Shown here: positions 1 to 6,209 of the stretch, piece by piece
How the letters are laid out: every line of letters begins with the position of its first letter
Numbering within the stretch: the first letter of the stretch is position 1
Notes under the pieces: model-generated
The model's database searches: none
Seen by the model: the letters and a program-made list of their open reading frames with translations, nothing else
Told to the model about the DNA's origin: nothing
Translations under genes and position numbers: made by a program
Assembly (NCBI GenBank): GCA_017828835.1
Contig: JAGAEK010000053.1
Span: 1-6,646, forward strand
DNA: 6,646 bases
Source: Oscillospiraceae bacterium
GTDB lineage: Bacteria > Bacillota > Clostridia > Oscillospirales > Ruminococcaceae
Direction: 5' to 3'

Positions 1-775
1 CAGCCATCATGGCGGGGATATTCTCTCTGCCGAAACCGTTTTCGCGTATTTCCTGTATACCGTTCGAAACGAGGAAGAAATTCGCGTCGTCAGTTATAAG
101 CCGCGGCCAGACGTAGGAATTCCAGCATTCGATGGCTTTCAGGAGGATAATTATTATAATCGTCGGTCTGCAGATGGGAATCATGACCTTCAGAAGATAC
201 TTCAGATCGGAGGTACCGTCGACTTTTGAAGCAAAATAAAGCTCGTTCGGTACCTGAGAAAAGTTTTCTTTCAGAAGATAAAGGTAAAATACCGACGAAA
301 CGGAAGGAAGGATGAGTCCGAGAAAAGTATTTCTCAGATCAAGGTCGGTGATCGTTACGAAATTTGTGATAACAACGAGTTCGTTCGGTATCATCATCAG
401 CGCGAGAAAAGCACCGAAAAGCAGATTCTTTCCGCGGAAATCGAGTCTTGCGAAGGCAAACGCCGCAAGAGTTATAACGATGAGAGTGATAGCTGTCGTC
501 GCGACGGTAAATATAAAGGTGTTCATAAAATAGCGTCCGAGCTTTACGGATGTGAAAGCGGAGACATAATTTTGAAGCGTCGGGGTAGGGGTGAAGAATT
601 TCGGAATAAATTCAGAAGAGTATTCGCCGTAGCCCTTGACGGAAGTGAGTGCCATCCAATAGAACGGGAAAAGCACGGCGACTGCCCATATTCCGAGAAA
701 CACGTAGAGAAATATATTGAATACGATGTTTTTGACGTTCGATCGGTTTTTTGAGTCGTTTTCGAAATTATTCAT
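1..775 (-). CDS. Carbohydrate ABC transporter permease, MalG-like (partial, C-terminus cut off)
   Basis: Inner-membrane permease subunit of a CUT1-family sugar importer, pairing with the MalF-like subunit encoded just upstream. The visible 258 residues show an N-terminal membrane segment (about 17-40), the family's periplasmic/extracellular stretch with TPTLQNY (64-70), several further hydrophobic segments (about 84-110, 117-140, 150-168, 203-215) and the EAA-type cytoplasmic loop, FASKVDGTSDLKYLLKVMIP (181-200), which docks on the ATPase. It ends at the window edge; the family is usually 270-300 residues, so only a short C-terminus is missing. ATG 775 is the first possible start because an in-frame TAA lies 3 bases upstream. 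The ribosome binding site is poor: AAAGG about 14 bases away. It is 46 bases downstream of the malF-like gene in the same operon. The family is certain; the sugar is not predictable. Confidence 0.93.
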   Translation of the reverse strand, partial: MNNFENDSKNRSNVKNIVFNIFLYVFLGIWAVAVLFPFYWMALTSVKGYGEYSSEFIPKFFTPTPTLQNYVSAFTSVKLGRYFMNTFIFTVATTAITLIVITLAAFAFARLDFRGKNLLFGAFLALMMIPNELVVITNFVTITDLDLRNTFLGLILPSVSSVFYLYLLKENFSQVPNELYFASKVDGTSDLKYLLKVMIPICRPTIIIIILLKAIECWNSYVWPRLITDDANFFLVSNGIQEIRENGFGRENIPAMMA

Positions 776-821
776 AAATTACAACAGAACCTTTCATTAA
801 AAGAAAATCCGGACATCCGTT

Positions 822-1712
822 TTAATAATGAACGTACTTTTTGCTGACAGAGAGGTTTATGACGGTTATCGTCAGAACGATCAGGAACAAAACAACCGCC
901 GAGGCGGATGCAAACGAAGGATAGCCGCCGCTGTTGCCGTAGAGCATATCGTAGATATATCCGACGATCGTGTTCATTTCGGCGGCGTTAAGTTTTGTGC
1001 CGAACAGCGCGACCGCGTCGCTGTAGGCTTTGAACGCGCCGATAAAGCCGGTTATGATCAGATAAAAAATCATCGGGGAGATCATCGGGAGGGTGATTTT
1101 GAAAAAGATCCGGGATTTAGACGTATTGTCGATACGCGCCGCGTTATAGTAATCTTTATTGACGGAAGCGAATGCGCTTGTGAGGATCAGTATTTTGAAA
1201 GGAAGGACGATCCAGACCGTGTAGATACACAAAACTGTCATTTTTGCCCAATAAGGACCGTCTATAAAATCAACGGAATTTCCTCCGAAAGTCTTTATCA
1301 AAAAATTTATAAGTCCGTCGGTATAGGCGGTTTTTTTGAAAAGTATCATAAAAACGAGTCCGACGGCGAGAGTGTTGGTAACGTAGGGAAGAAAGTATAT
1401 CGTTTGGAAAAGTTCGCGTAATTTTGAGACGGAACTCAAAGCGTAGGAAATAAGCAGCGCAAATCCGGTGGAAACGGGTACTGTGATTATAACGAGTATA
1501 AACGTGTTTTTAAGTGCCTGAAGGAAATAGGGATCGCGAAGTATATAGCGATAATTATAAAGTCCTACGCCGAAAAACGTTTGAGACGCTGAATTATAAC
1601 CCTCTTCGAAGGAATATACGATGACGTCGACGAGAGGATATACCATAAAAACGGCGAGGAAAGCTATCGCCGGAAGAAGATAAAGCCATGCTTTCAAGTT
1701 TCGATGTTCCAT
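822..1712 (-). CDS. Carbohydrate ABC transporter permease, MalF-like
   Basis: Membrane permease of a CUT1 sugar importer, 296 residues, the usual size for the Gram-positive MalF/UgpA/LacF type without the large E. coli MalF insertion. The first membrane segment (about 8-33) contains WLYLLPAIAFLAVFMVYP, a typical family opening. Further hydrophobic segments lie at about 69-92, 103-125, 157-181, 211-227 and 270-288. The EAA loop is YYNAARIDNTSKSRIFFKITLP (188-209); the usual glycine after the aspartate is asparagine (N196). The start is ATG 1712 with AAGGAG at 1720-1725, 7 bases upstream. This ribosome site overlaps the stop codon of the ATPase gene (gap 11 bases), so translation of the two is probably coupled. 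It lies between the ATPase and the MalG-like partner. The substrate is unknown. Confidence 0.95.
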   Translation of the reverse strand: MEHRNLKAWLYLLPAIAFLAVFMVYPLVDVIVYSFEEGYNSASQTFFGVGLYNYRYILRDPYFLQALKNTFILVIITVPVSTGFALLISYALSSVSKLRELFQTIYFLPYVTNTLAVGLVFMILFKKTAYTDGLINFLIKTFGGNSVDFIDGPYWAKMTVLCIYTVWIVLPFKILILTSAFASVNKDYYNAARIDNTSKSRIFFKITLPMISPMIFYLIITGFIGAFKAYSDAVALFGTKLNAAEMNTIVGYIYDMLYGNSGGYPSFASASAVVLFLIVLTITVINLSVSKKYVHY

Positions 1713-1723
1713 AAAATCTCTCC

Positions 1724-2824
1724 TTATCTTACGGAAAACGCAATGCGCTCTTGTGTCGTTTTGTCGAATAAAAGCGTTTTTGCGGGTTTCAATGAAAAAC
1801 TTACTTCCGGAGCTAACGGAATGACGTTTTCGGAAGGAACGATCGCGCGAAGGATTTTCGTTTCGGCCGAAGGATGAGAGAACAAAACGGTAACGTCACG
1901 TCCCATAACGTCGACGCTGTTCAAAGAACAGCGGAACGGCCCGTCGGGAGCGGGTACGAAACCTTCGGGACGTATACAAACGAAAACTTCGCCCTCTTTT
2001 TCGGAAGTTATCGGGAGAACGGCGTCTTCACCGATATACAGATAGCCGTCGCGTACGTGTCCGAAAAATACGTTTATCGGGGGTGCTCCGAGGAATTTCG
2101 CGACAAAAAGATTTTTCGGGTCGTCGTATATTTGCTGAGGTTTGCCGATCTGCTGCAATTCTCCGGCCTTCATAACGACCATCGTGTCGGAAATGCTCAT
2201 TGCCTCGTCCTGGTCGTGAGTTACGAAAACGGTGGTGATTTTCGTTTCGCGCTGAATACGCCGGATCTCTTCTCTCGTCTGTATCCTGAGCCGCGCGTCG
2301 AGATTTGACAGCGGTTCGTCGAGAAGCAGTGCTTTCGGAAGTTTGACAAGCGCGCGAGCTATTGCAACACGCTGCTGCTGACCGCCCGAAAGCTCGCCGG
2401 GTTTTCTGTCGAGGTATTCCGATATCTGAACGAGCTCGGCGGTTTCGTTGACACGCTGAGCCATCTGTTCTTTCGTGAGTTTATCCGCACCTTTGAAATT
2501 TTGCAGCGGGAACATGATATTTTCGCGCGCAGTAAGATGCGGGTATAGAGCGTAGCTTTGAAAAACCATACCTATTCCGCGTTTTTCCGGAGGAAGCTCC
2601 GTTACGTCTTCGCCTCCGAAATAAATTTTGCCGCTGCTCGGTTTCAGAAGTCCGCTTATCATATTCAGAACGGTACTTTTTCCGCATCCGGAAGGACCTA
2701 GAAGAGATACTATCTGACCGTCGGGGATCGTTATGGAAAAGTCGTTTACGGCGACAACGTCCGTGTGGATATGCTTATTACGGTTAGGAAAGCGCTTTGT
2801 GAGATTTTTTAACGTTACGTCCAT
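1724..2824 (-). CDS. Sugar ABC transporter ATP-binding protein, MalK/UgpC/MsmX type
   Basis: Cytoplasmic ATPase that powers the two permeases encoded downstream; 366 residues, normal for the MalK/UgpC/MsmX family. Visible motifs: Walker A GPSGCGKST (43-51), Q-loop Q89, signature LSGGQQQR (145-152), Walker B ALLLDE (165-170, catalytic E170), D-loop SNLD (173-176), H-loop H203 in VTHDQDEA. A C-terminal OB-type regulatory domain (about 240-366) carries LGAPPIN and RPEGF (285-289). The start at ATG 2824 is chosen because AGAGGA lies 6 bases upstream and the peptide begins MDVTLKNLTKRF, as in homologues. A longer in-frame reading from 2926 would begin upstream of the promoter at 2864-2892. It is the first gene of the operon. 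Many Firmicutes share one MsmX among importers, so a dedicated ATPase here is notable. The C-terminal regulatory domain could also sense sugar status. Confidence 0.96.
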   Translation of the reverse strand: MDVTLKNLTKRFPNRNKHIHTDVVAVNDFSITIPDGQIVSLLGPSGCGKSTVLNMISGLLKPSSGKIYFGGEDVTELPPEKRGIGMVFQSYALYPHLTARENIMFPLQNFKGADKLTKEQMAQRVNETAELVQISEYLDRKPGELSGGQQQRVAIARALVKLPKALLLDEPLSNLDARLRIQTREEIRRIQRETKITTVFVTHDQDEAMSISDTMVVMKAGELQQIGKPQQIYDDPKNLFVAKFLGAPPINVFFGHVRDGYLYIGEDAVLPITSEKEGEVFVCIRPEGFVPAPDGPFRCSLNSVDVMGRDVTVLFSHPSAETKILRAIVPSENVIPLAPEVSFSLKPAKTLLFDKTTQERIAFSVR

Positions 2825-2860
2825 AAATGTTCCTCTGCTTTTCTTTATAATTTCTATAAC

Positions 2861-2888
2861 AATATCATAAAACATATTTTTTGATATT
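2861..2888. promoter_or_regulatory. Inverted repeat overlapping the sugar-operon promoter, candidate operator
   Basis: Perfect 7-bp arms AATATCA (2861-2867) and TGATATT (2882-2888) are separated by 14 bases, so their centres are 21 bp (two helical turns) apart. One arm overlaps the -10 box and the other the first bases of the -35 box on the same face of the DNA, a suitable layout for a dimeric repressor. The region is AT-rich, so chance is possible. No regulator gene lies next to it in the window. Confidence 0.3.
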
Positions 2889-2892
2889 TCAA
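2864..2892 (-). promoter_or_regulatory. Sigma-A-type promoter of the sugar ABC operon
   Basis: Read on the minus strand, TTGAAA (2887-2892) and TATGAT (2864-2869) are separated by exactly 17 bases, differing from consensus at one position in each hexamer. The expected transcription start is near 2857, giving a leader of about 33 bases before ATG 2824 that includes the AGAGGA ribosome site. This is a sequence-match prediction; no other comparable promoter is seen upstream of the ATPase. Confidence 0.75.
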
Positions 2893-2894
2893 TA

Positions 2895-2908
2895 GCAATC
2901 GGTTTTGC
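2895..2908. promoter_or_regulatory. Short palindrome GCAA-N6-TTGC upstream of the sugar-operon -35 box
   Basis: The plus strand reads GCAATCGGTTTTGC, with 4-bp matching ends and a non-symmetrical centre containing CG. It begins 3 bp upstream of the -35 hexamer. LacI-family sugar regulators often bind GCAA/TTGC half-sites around a central CG, but the inner positions do not match here, so this is a weak candidate. Confidence 0.2.
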
Positions 2909-2934
2909 AATACTGCGGCCGAGCAAAGAATTAC

Positions 2935-2970
2935 AAATAAAAAATACCCCTATCGTTTTGGATAGGGGTA
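2935..2970 (-). terminator. Rho-independent terminator of the putP gene
   Basis: A perfect 10-bp stem, TACCCCTATC (2945-2954) with GATAGGGGTA (2961-2970), encloses a 6-base loop. On the minus strand it begins 15 bases after the putP stop codon and is followed at once by TTTTTTATTT (2944-2935), a proper U-tract. It separates putP from the sugar ABC operon. No plus-strand gene ends here, so the minus-strand assignment is clear. Confidence 0.92.
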
Positions 2971-2985
2971 AACGTATTTTTAGAA

Positions 2986-4542
2986 TTATTGAGCAAAACT
3001 GTTGTTTTTAACGCTTTCAAACTCGTCGGTGATCTCTTTGCTCGGAGCCTTTGTCAAAAGACTTACGATAATAAGAACGATCGCTGCGAAAAGGAAAGCG
3101 GGGAGCAGCTCATAGAGACCGAATATTCCGTCGAGGGGTTTTAAGAGGTATTTCCAGATGAATACCATGGCGCCTCCGGAAATCATACCCGCGATAGCAC
3201 CGGGCAACGTCGCACGTTTCCAGAAGAGCGAGCAAAGGATTATAGGACCGAAGCTTGCACCGAAACCTGCCCAAGCGAACGAAACGATATCGAATATCGA
3301 ACTGTCGGGATTGCGGGCGATTATCACACCGCAGGCGGCGATTACGATAACGGTCAGACGAGCGAACAGCATGCTGGATTTATTTGAAATTTTAAGGTGG
3401 AATGTCTCACGGAGTATATTTTCCGAAATACTTGACGAAGCGGCAAGGAGCTGACTGTCTGCGGTAGACATCGTGCTTGCGAGTATTCCCGAGAGGATAA
3501 GACCTGCCATAAGAGCCGGGAAGATGCCGTAGGAAGAGAGGAAAGACGAGATTTTGACAATTACGGTCTCGGTAGCGGATCCGCTGAGAGCTTCAATGGT
3601 ACCCTGAGACGAAAGAGTGTTTCCGACAAGTCCGATAGCGACCGCGACGAACATCGCGATAACGACCCAAACGGAAGCAACGCGCCTTGAGAGATTGAGT
3701 TTTCTTTCATCCTTGATAGCCATAAAGCGGAGCAGGATATGGGGCATTCCGAAATATCCGAGTCCCCAGGAAAGAGTCGTTATTATCTGAAGTATCGAGT
3801 AAGGCGAACCGGTTCCAGAGGCAGGTGAATAAGTAGACGTAAGTGAAAAATAGCCGGGGAGAGATTTCGCGTTTTCCAAAACGGCGCCGATACCTCCGGC
3901 AGAGATCGTTGCAAATATCAGAACGAACAGTATTGCGAAGGTCATGACGATACTTTGGATAAAGTCGGTCATGGAAACCGCCAAAAATCCGCCTGCCGCG
4001 GTATACCCGACGATAACGATAGCGGATATTATCATTGCGACTATGTATTTTGCACCGAACAACGAAGAAAACAGTTTTCCGCAGGCGGCAAATCCCGAAG
4101 CGGTGTAAGGAATAAAGAATATGATGATTATCAAAGCCGCGATAACTGAAAGAATATTCTTTTTATCTCTGAATCTGTTTGAAAGGAATTGAGGCAGAGT
4201 GAAAGAATTTGTGGCTTGAGTATATCTGCGGAGGCGTTTGGCGGTGAACAGCCAATTGAGATAGGTACCTGCGGCGAGTCCGATAACGGTCCAACCGACG
4301 TCTGCGACACCCGAAAGGTAAGCGAGTCCGGGGAGACCCATTAAAAGGTAACTCGACATATCCGACGCCTCTGCGCTCATTGCGGTAACGAGAGGACCGA
4401 GTTTTCTTCCGCCGAGATAAAAGTCAGAGGAGGATTCGCTCTTTTTAGCATAGCGGAATCCGATGACGATCATACAGACGAGGTAGACGAATATTGTCGC
4501 CAGAATACATATAGTAGCGGTCGATAATGTGGGTTCTGTCAT
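2986..4542 (-). CDS. putP: Sodium/proline symporter PutP (SSS family)
   Basis: Membrane carrier that imports L-proline with sodium ions; 518 residues, close to the roughly 500 of E. coli PutP. The resemblance extends over the whole length: ILGGR-like YLGGRKLGPLVTAMSAEASDMSSYLLMGLPG (with D61 and S63 matching the sodium-site D55 and S57 of E. coli PutP), FTLPQFLSNRF (114-124), GYTAAGGFLAVSMTD (179-193), GLGYFGMPHILLRFMA (260-275), the second sodium-site pair S359/T360 in ASTMSTADSQLL, and SFAWAGFGASFGP (421-433). About 12-13 hydrophobic segments fit the LeuT-like fold. The start has AAGGAG (4550-4555) 7 bases upstream. It has its own extended -10 promoter and a strong terminator, so it is probably a single-gene unit. 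Proline may serve as nutrient or osmoprotectant; no proline catabolic gene is in the window. A related substrate is possible but the PutP subfamily match is strong. Confidence 0.95.
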   Translation of the reverse strand: MTEPTLSTATICILATIFVYLVCMIVIGFRYAKKSESSSDFYLGGRKLGPLVTAMSAEASDMSSYLLMGLPGLAYLSGVADVGWTVIGLAAGTYLNWLFTAKRLRRYTQATNSFTLPQFLSNRFRDKKNILSVIAALIIIIFFIPYTASGFAACGKLFSSLFGAKYIVAMIISAIVIVGYTAAGGFLAVSMTDFIQSIVMTFAILFVLIFATISAGGIGAVLENAKSLPGYFSLTSTYSPASGTGSPYSILQIITTLSWGLGYFGMPHILLRFMAIKDERKLNLSRRVASVWVVIAMFVAVAIGLVGNTLSSQGTIEALSGSATETVIVKISSFLSSYGIFPALMAGLILSGILASTMSTADSQLLAASSSISENILRETFHLKISNKSSMLFARLTVIVIAACGVIIARNPDSSIFDIVSFAWAGFGASFGPIILCSLFWKRATLPGAIAGMISGGAMVFIWKYLLKPLDGIFGLYELLPAFLFAAIVLIIVSLLTKAPSKEITDEFESVKNNSFAQ

Positions 4543-4609
4543 AAAAATTCTCCTTATAATTTAATTTTCCGTTGCGTTGAAGCCGGAACGAACGTCGGTT
4601 AATAATGAT

Positions 4610-4618
4610 ATTATAACA
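4610..4618 (-). promoter_or_regulatory. Extended -10 promoter of putP
   Basis: On the minus strand this reads TGTTATAAT, a perfect TATAAT (4610-4615) with a TG one base upstream. The -35 at 17-bp spacing is weak (CTTCCA, 4633-4638), which is common for extended -10 promoters. The predicted start near 4603 leaves a leader of about 60 bases before ATG 4542. Confidence 0.65.
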
Positions 4619-4630
4619 TAAAATCCGCAA

Positions 4631-4653
4631 TATGGAAGCGTTATTTTTCCATA
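4631..4653. promoter_or_regulatory. Inverted repeat over the putP -35 region, candidate operator
   Basis: Perfect 7-bp arms TATGGAA (4631-4637) and TTCCATA (4647-4653) have a 9-base spacer. The proximal arm overlaps the weak -35 hexamer of putP. As a minus-strand hairpin it could instead sit in the degV 3' region, but what follows it is not a U-tract, so a terminator role is unlikely. The regulator is unknown. Confidence 0.3.
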
Positions 4654-4704
4654 AGGTTTGAAACGGACCGATGATGAGTTTGAGTTTATGATACCGTCGG
4701 GCGG

Positions 4705-5571
4705 TTATCTGTGTTTTCCGACAAAGAAGAGTGCGAGCGTTCCGGGACCGGAATGCGATCCGATGACGGTTCCGGTGGGGGTTACCAACTGAACTTTTGC
4801 ACCGTAACGTTCCGCAAGTATGGTTTTGAGGTCGTTGACGTCGTTTTCACAGTCGCCGTTGCAGATGAAGACGGTACCGTCCTTTGGGTCTAGTGCGAGT
4901 TCACCGTATTTATCGGCGAGAGCGCGGACCGATGCGTGTCTGCCTCTGACCTTCGACATACTGATAAGGTGTCCCTCGTCGTCCATGTGAAGTACGGGTT
5001 TTATGCCGAGCGCTTTTCCGACGAACGCGAGAGTCGGGCTGATCCTGCCGCCGCGTTTCAGGTAGACGAGATCGTCGACGGTGAACCAGTGGCAGAGATG
5101 AAATCTCATTTCTTCGGCAAATGCCGCCGCCTCCTCGATCGTCGCACCCGAGTTTTTCTTCTCGAGCGTGAGGTAGAGAAGGAGGCCGAATCCGGCGGAC
5201 GCGGAGAGCGAGTCGAGAGTTATGATCTTGCGGTCGGGATAATTTTCCCTGAGTTGATCCGCCGCAATACGCGCAGAGTTATATGTTGTTGAGAGTCCGG
5301 ACGAGAATCCTATGTAGAGGATATCGGTACCGCGGGAAAGAATATTTTCAAATGCAGAGGAAAATGCTTCTACGTTGACGGCAGAAGTTTTCGCAACGCT
5401 TCCCGCGCGCATTTTTGCATAAAACTCCTTTGTGTCCATAGAACCGTCTTTATACTCTATATCAGAACCTTCGAATTTGAAAGTGAGGGAGAGGTATTCG
5501 CAGCCCCATTCTTTAAGTATCTCAGGAGAAATATCGCATGCTGAGTCTGTGTAGATGATGTAATTGTTCAT
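4705..5571 (-). CDS. DegV family fatty-acid-binding protein (FakB-like)
   Basis: Cytoplasmic protein that holds a fatty acid, in characterised Gram-positive cases handing it to the kinase FakA to make acyl-phosphate for phospholipid synthesis. The length of 288 residues is normal. Family hallmarks: N-terminal YTDSACDI (7-14), KTSAVN (61-66, T62 at the expected carboxylate-binding threonine), SSGLSTTYNSA (90-100), LKRGGRIS (171-178), GIKPVL (189-194), and the C-terminal GTVIGSHSGPGTLALFF (267-283) with H273 matching the conserved carboxylate-contact histidine. The usual TSQP-type motif reads TSAVN here. The start has AAGGAG (5579-5584) 7 bases upstream. It has its own promoter, and no terminator is visible between it and putP. 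No fakA is in the window, so which fatty acid it binds and its kinase partner are unknown. It is divergent from the Fur-family gene. Confidence 0.94.
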   Translation of the reverse strand: MNNYIIYTDSACDISPEILKEWGCEYLSLTFKFEGSDIEYKDGSMDTKEFYAKMRAGSVAKTSAVNVEAFSSAFENILSRGTDILYIGFSSGLSTTYNSARIAADQLRENYPDRKIITLDSLSASAGFGLLLYLTLEKKNSGATIEEAAAFAEEMRFHLCHWFTVDDLVYLKRGGRISPTLAFVGKALGIKPVLHMDDEGHLISMSKVRGRHASVRALADKYGELALDPKDGTVFICNGDCENDVNDLKTILAERYGAKVQLVTPTGTVIGSHSGPGTLALFFVGKHR

Positions 5572-5640
5572 TTCAAGTCTCCTTTATATTTGTAATATCG
5601 TTTTTTCAGAGAAAAACTCATAAACTACGATTCAGTCTAT

Positions 5641-5669
5641 ATTCTACCATCTATTGAAAATTAAATCAA
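5641..5669 (-). promoter_or_regulatory. Sigma-A-type promoter of the degV-family gene
   Basis: On the minus strand TTGATT (5664-5669) and TAGAAT (5641-5646) are separated by 17 bases. Transcription would start near 5634, about 62 bases before ATG 5571. The nearest metal-regulator box (5706-5720) is 36 bp upstream of this -35 box, so direct repression by steric block is not obvious. Confidence 0.6.
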
Positions 5670-5705
5670 CAGTATTTTTATTCTTAAAAAATGGCAGACA
5701 AAAAA

Positions 5706-5720
5706 TGCGAATGATTTGCA
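5706..5720. promoter_or_regulatory. Fur/Zur-type operator box 1
   Basis: TGCGAATGATTTGCA is a 7-1-7 inverted repeat with six of seven arm positions paired, the architecture bound by Fur-family dimers. It ends 2 bp upstream of the -35 hexamer of the repressor gene. It belongs to a 25-bp sequence (5701-5725) repeated at 5752-5776 with three mismatches. Assignment to Zur rests on the zinc-uptake gene in the same operon. Confidence 0.7.
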
Positions 5721-5722
5721 TA

Positions 5723-5751
5723 TTGACAATCGGAAAAAAGATAATTATAAT
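5723..5751 (+). promoter_or_regulatory. Consensus sigma-A promoter of the fur/zur-znuA operon
   Basis: TTGACA (5723-5728) and TATAAT (5746-5751) are both perfect consensus hexamers with the ideal 17-bp spacer. The start is expected near 5758, giving a leader of about 35 bases that carries the GAGGTGG ribosome site. Such a strong core promoter implies that repression, not activation, sets expression, consistent with the operator boxes on both sides. Confidence 0.88.
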
Positions 5752-5756
5752 AAAAA

Positions 5757-5771
5757 TGCGAATCAGTTGCA
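5757..5771. promoter_or_regulatory. Fur/Zur-type operator box 2
   Basis: TGCGAATCAGTTGCA is a second 7-1-7 repeat with five of seven arm positions paired, weaker than box 1. Its left half is identical to that of box 1. It lies 5 bp after the -10 hexamer and would cover the transcription start. The two box centres are 51 bp apart, near five helical turns. Confidence 0.6.
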
Positions 5772-5792
5772 AATTGGATTTGAGGTGGTAAA

Positions 5793-6209
5793 ATGCCTGA
5801 CTATACGACAAAACAGCGCAAAGCGCTGACAGAGTTTTTGTCCGCGCGTACGGATGAACAGCTGACGGCAAAAGAGATCGCCGACGGAGTTGAGAAGAGC
5901 GGAGTAAGTGTGAGCGCGGTATACAGAAATCTTGCAAAACTTATTTCCGATGGAAAGCTGAAGCGGATAATCCGCGAGGGAGCGCGGGAGGCGTATTATC
6001 AGTATACGGATACGGATTGCTGCAGAGGATGTCTGCATTTGATATGTAAAAAATGCGGAGTAACGTCTCATCTTGAAGCGAAAGATACGGAAAATTTTGT
6101 TTCGGGGATCGCGAAAAACCGGAAATTTGCAGTCGATATAACCGATACGGTACTTTACGGAGTATGTGAATTATGCAGGAAAAATGCGGAAGGAACGGAT
6201 AAAAAATGA
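5793..6209 (+). CDS. Fur-family transcriptional repressor, probable zinc regulator Zur
   Basis: DNA-binding metal sensor of 138 residues. The N-terminal winged helix carries the helix-turn-helix around VSVSAVYRNLAKLISDGKL (38-56), including the family's VYRNL signature. The C-terminal dimerisation domain has both CxxC pairs of the structural zinc site, C85-K-K-C88 and C125-E-L-C128, and the usual TVLYGVCELC ending. The metal-sensing stretch is unusual: CCRGCLHLIC (76-85), where the common HxH before the CxxC reads C80-x-H82, with C76, C77 and H93 nearby as further possible ligands. The start ATG 5793 follows GAGGTGG (5782-5788). The stop overlaps the next start in ATGA, so it is co-translated with a zinc/manganese-binding lipoprotein gene. 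That context and the adjacent twin boxes suggest Zur with autoregulation; PerR, Mur or Fur specificity cannot be excluded from sequence alone. Confidence 0.92.
   Translation: MPDYTTKQRKALTEFLSARTDEQLTAKEIADGVEKSGVSVSAVYRNLAKLISDGKLKRIIREGAREAYYQYTDTDCCRGCLHLICKKCGVTSHLEAKDTENFVSGIAKNRKFAVDITDTVLYGVCELCRKNAEGTDKK

Noticed and set aside
768..797. Nine-codon minus-strand reading frame overlapping the malG-like start, possible leader peptide
   Set aside because: No ribosome site precedes it, and short frames of this size are expected by chance in AT-rich gaps.
798..821. Weak hairpin (CGG-ATGT-CCG) followed by a T-rich run after the malF-like stop, possible internal terminator
   Set aside because: Only three GC pairs form a clean stem; too weak to call a terminator, and the downstream permease must be expressed with its partner.
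828..1421. Open reading frame of 197 codons on the plus strand
   Set aside because: It is wholly antisense to the MalF-like permease gene, has a charged low-complexity-like composition without recognisable domains, and lacks a ribosome site. It is a shadow frame.
1874..2308. Open reading frame of 144 codons on the plus strand
   Set aside because: Antisense to the ATPase gene, whose motifs are unambiguous; no family resemblance and no ribosome site.
2895..2908. Possible third Zur-type box at the sugar operon because of the TTGCA string
   Set aside because: It does not align with the TGCGAAT-N-ATTTGCA layout of the two boxes near the repressor gene; the match is limited to a few bases.
2825..2926. 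34-residue N-terminal extension of the sugar ATPase, starting at ATG 2926
   Set aside because: It lies upstream of and across the predicted promoter, has no ribosome site, and MalK-type proteins start near MDVTLKN. The AGAGGA site at 2831-2836 supports ATG 2824.
4936..5292. Open reading frame of 118 codons on the plus strand
   Set aside because: Antisense to the DegV-family gene with its complete set of motifs; no start signal or family resemblance.
5600..5617. Hairpin GTTTTT/AAAAAC in the degV leader, possible riboswitch or attenuator
   Set aside because: A six-pair stem made almost entirely of A-T pairs, with no further structure or conserved riboswitch elements visible.
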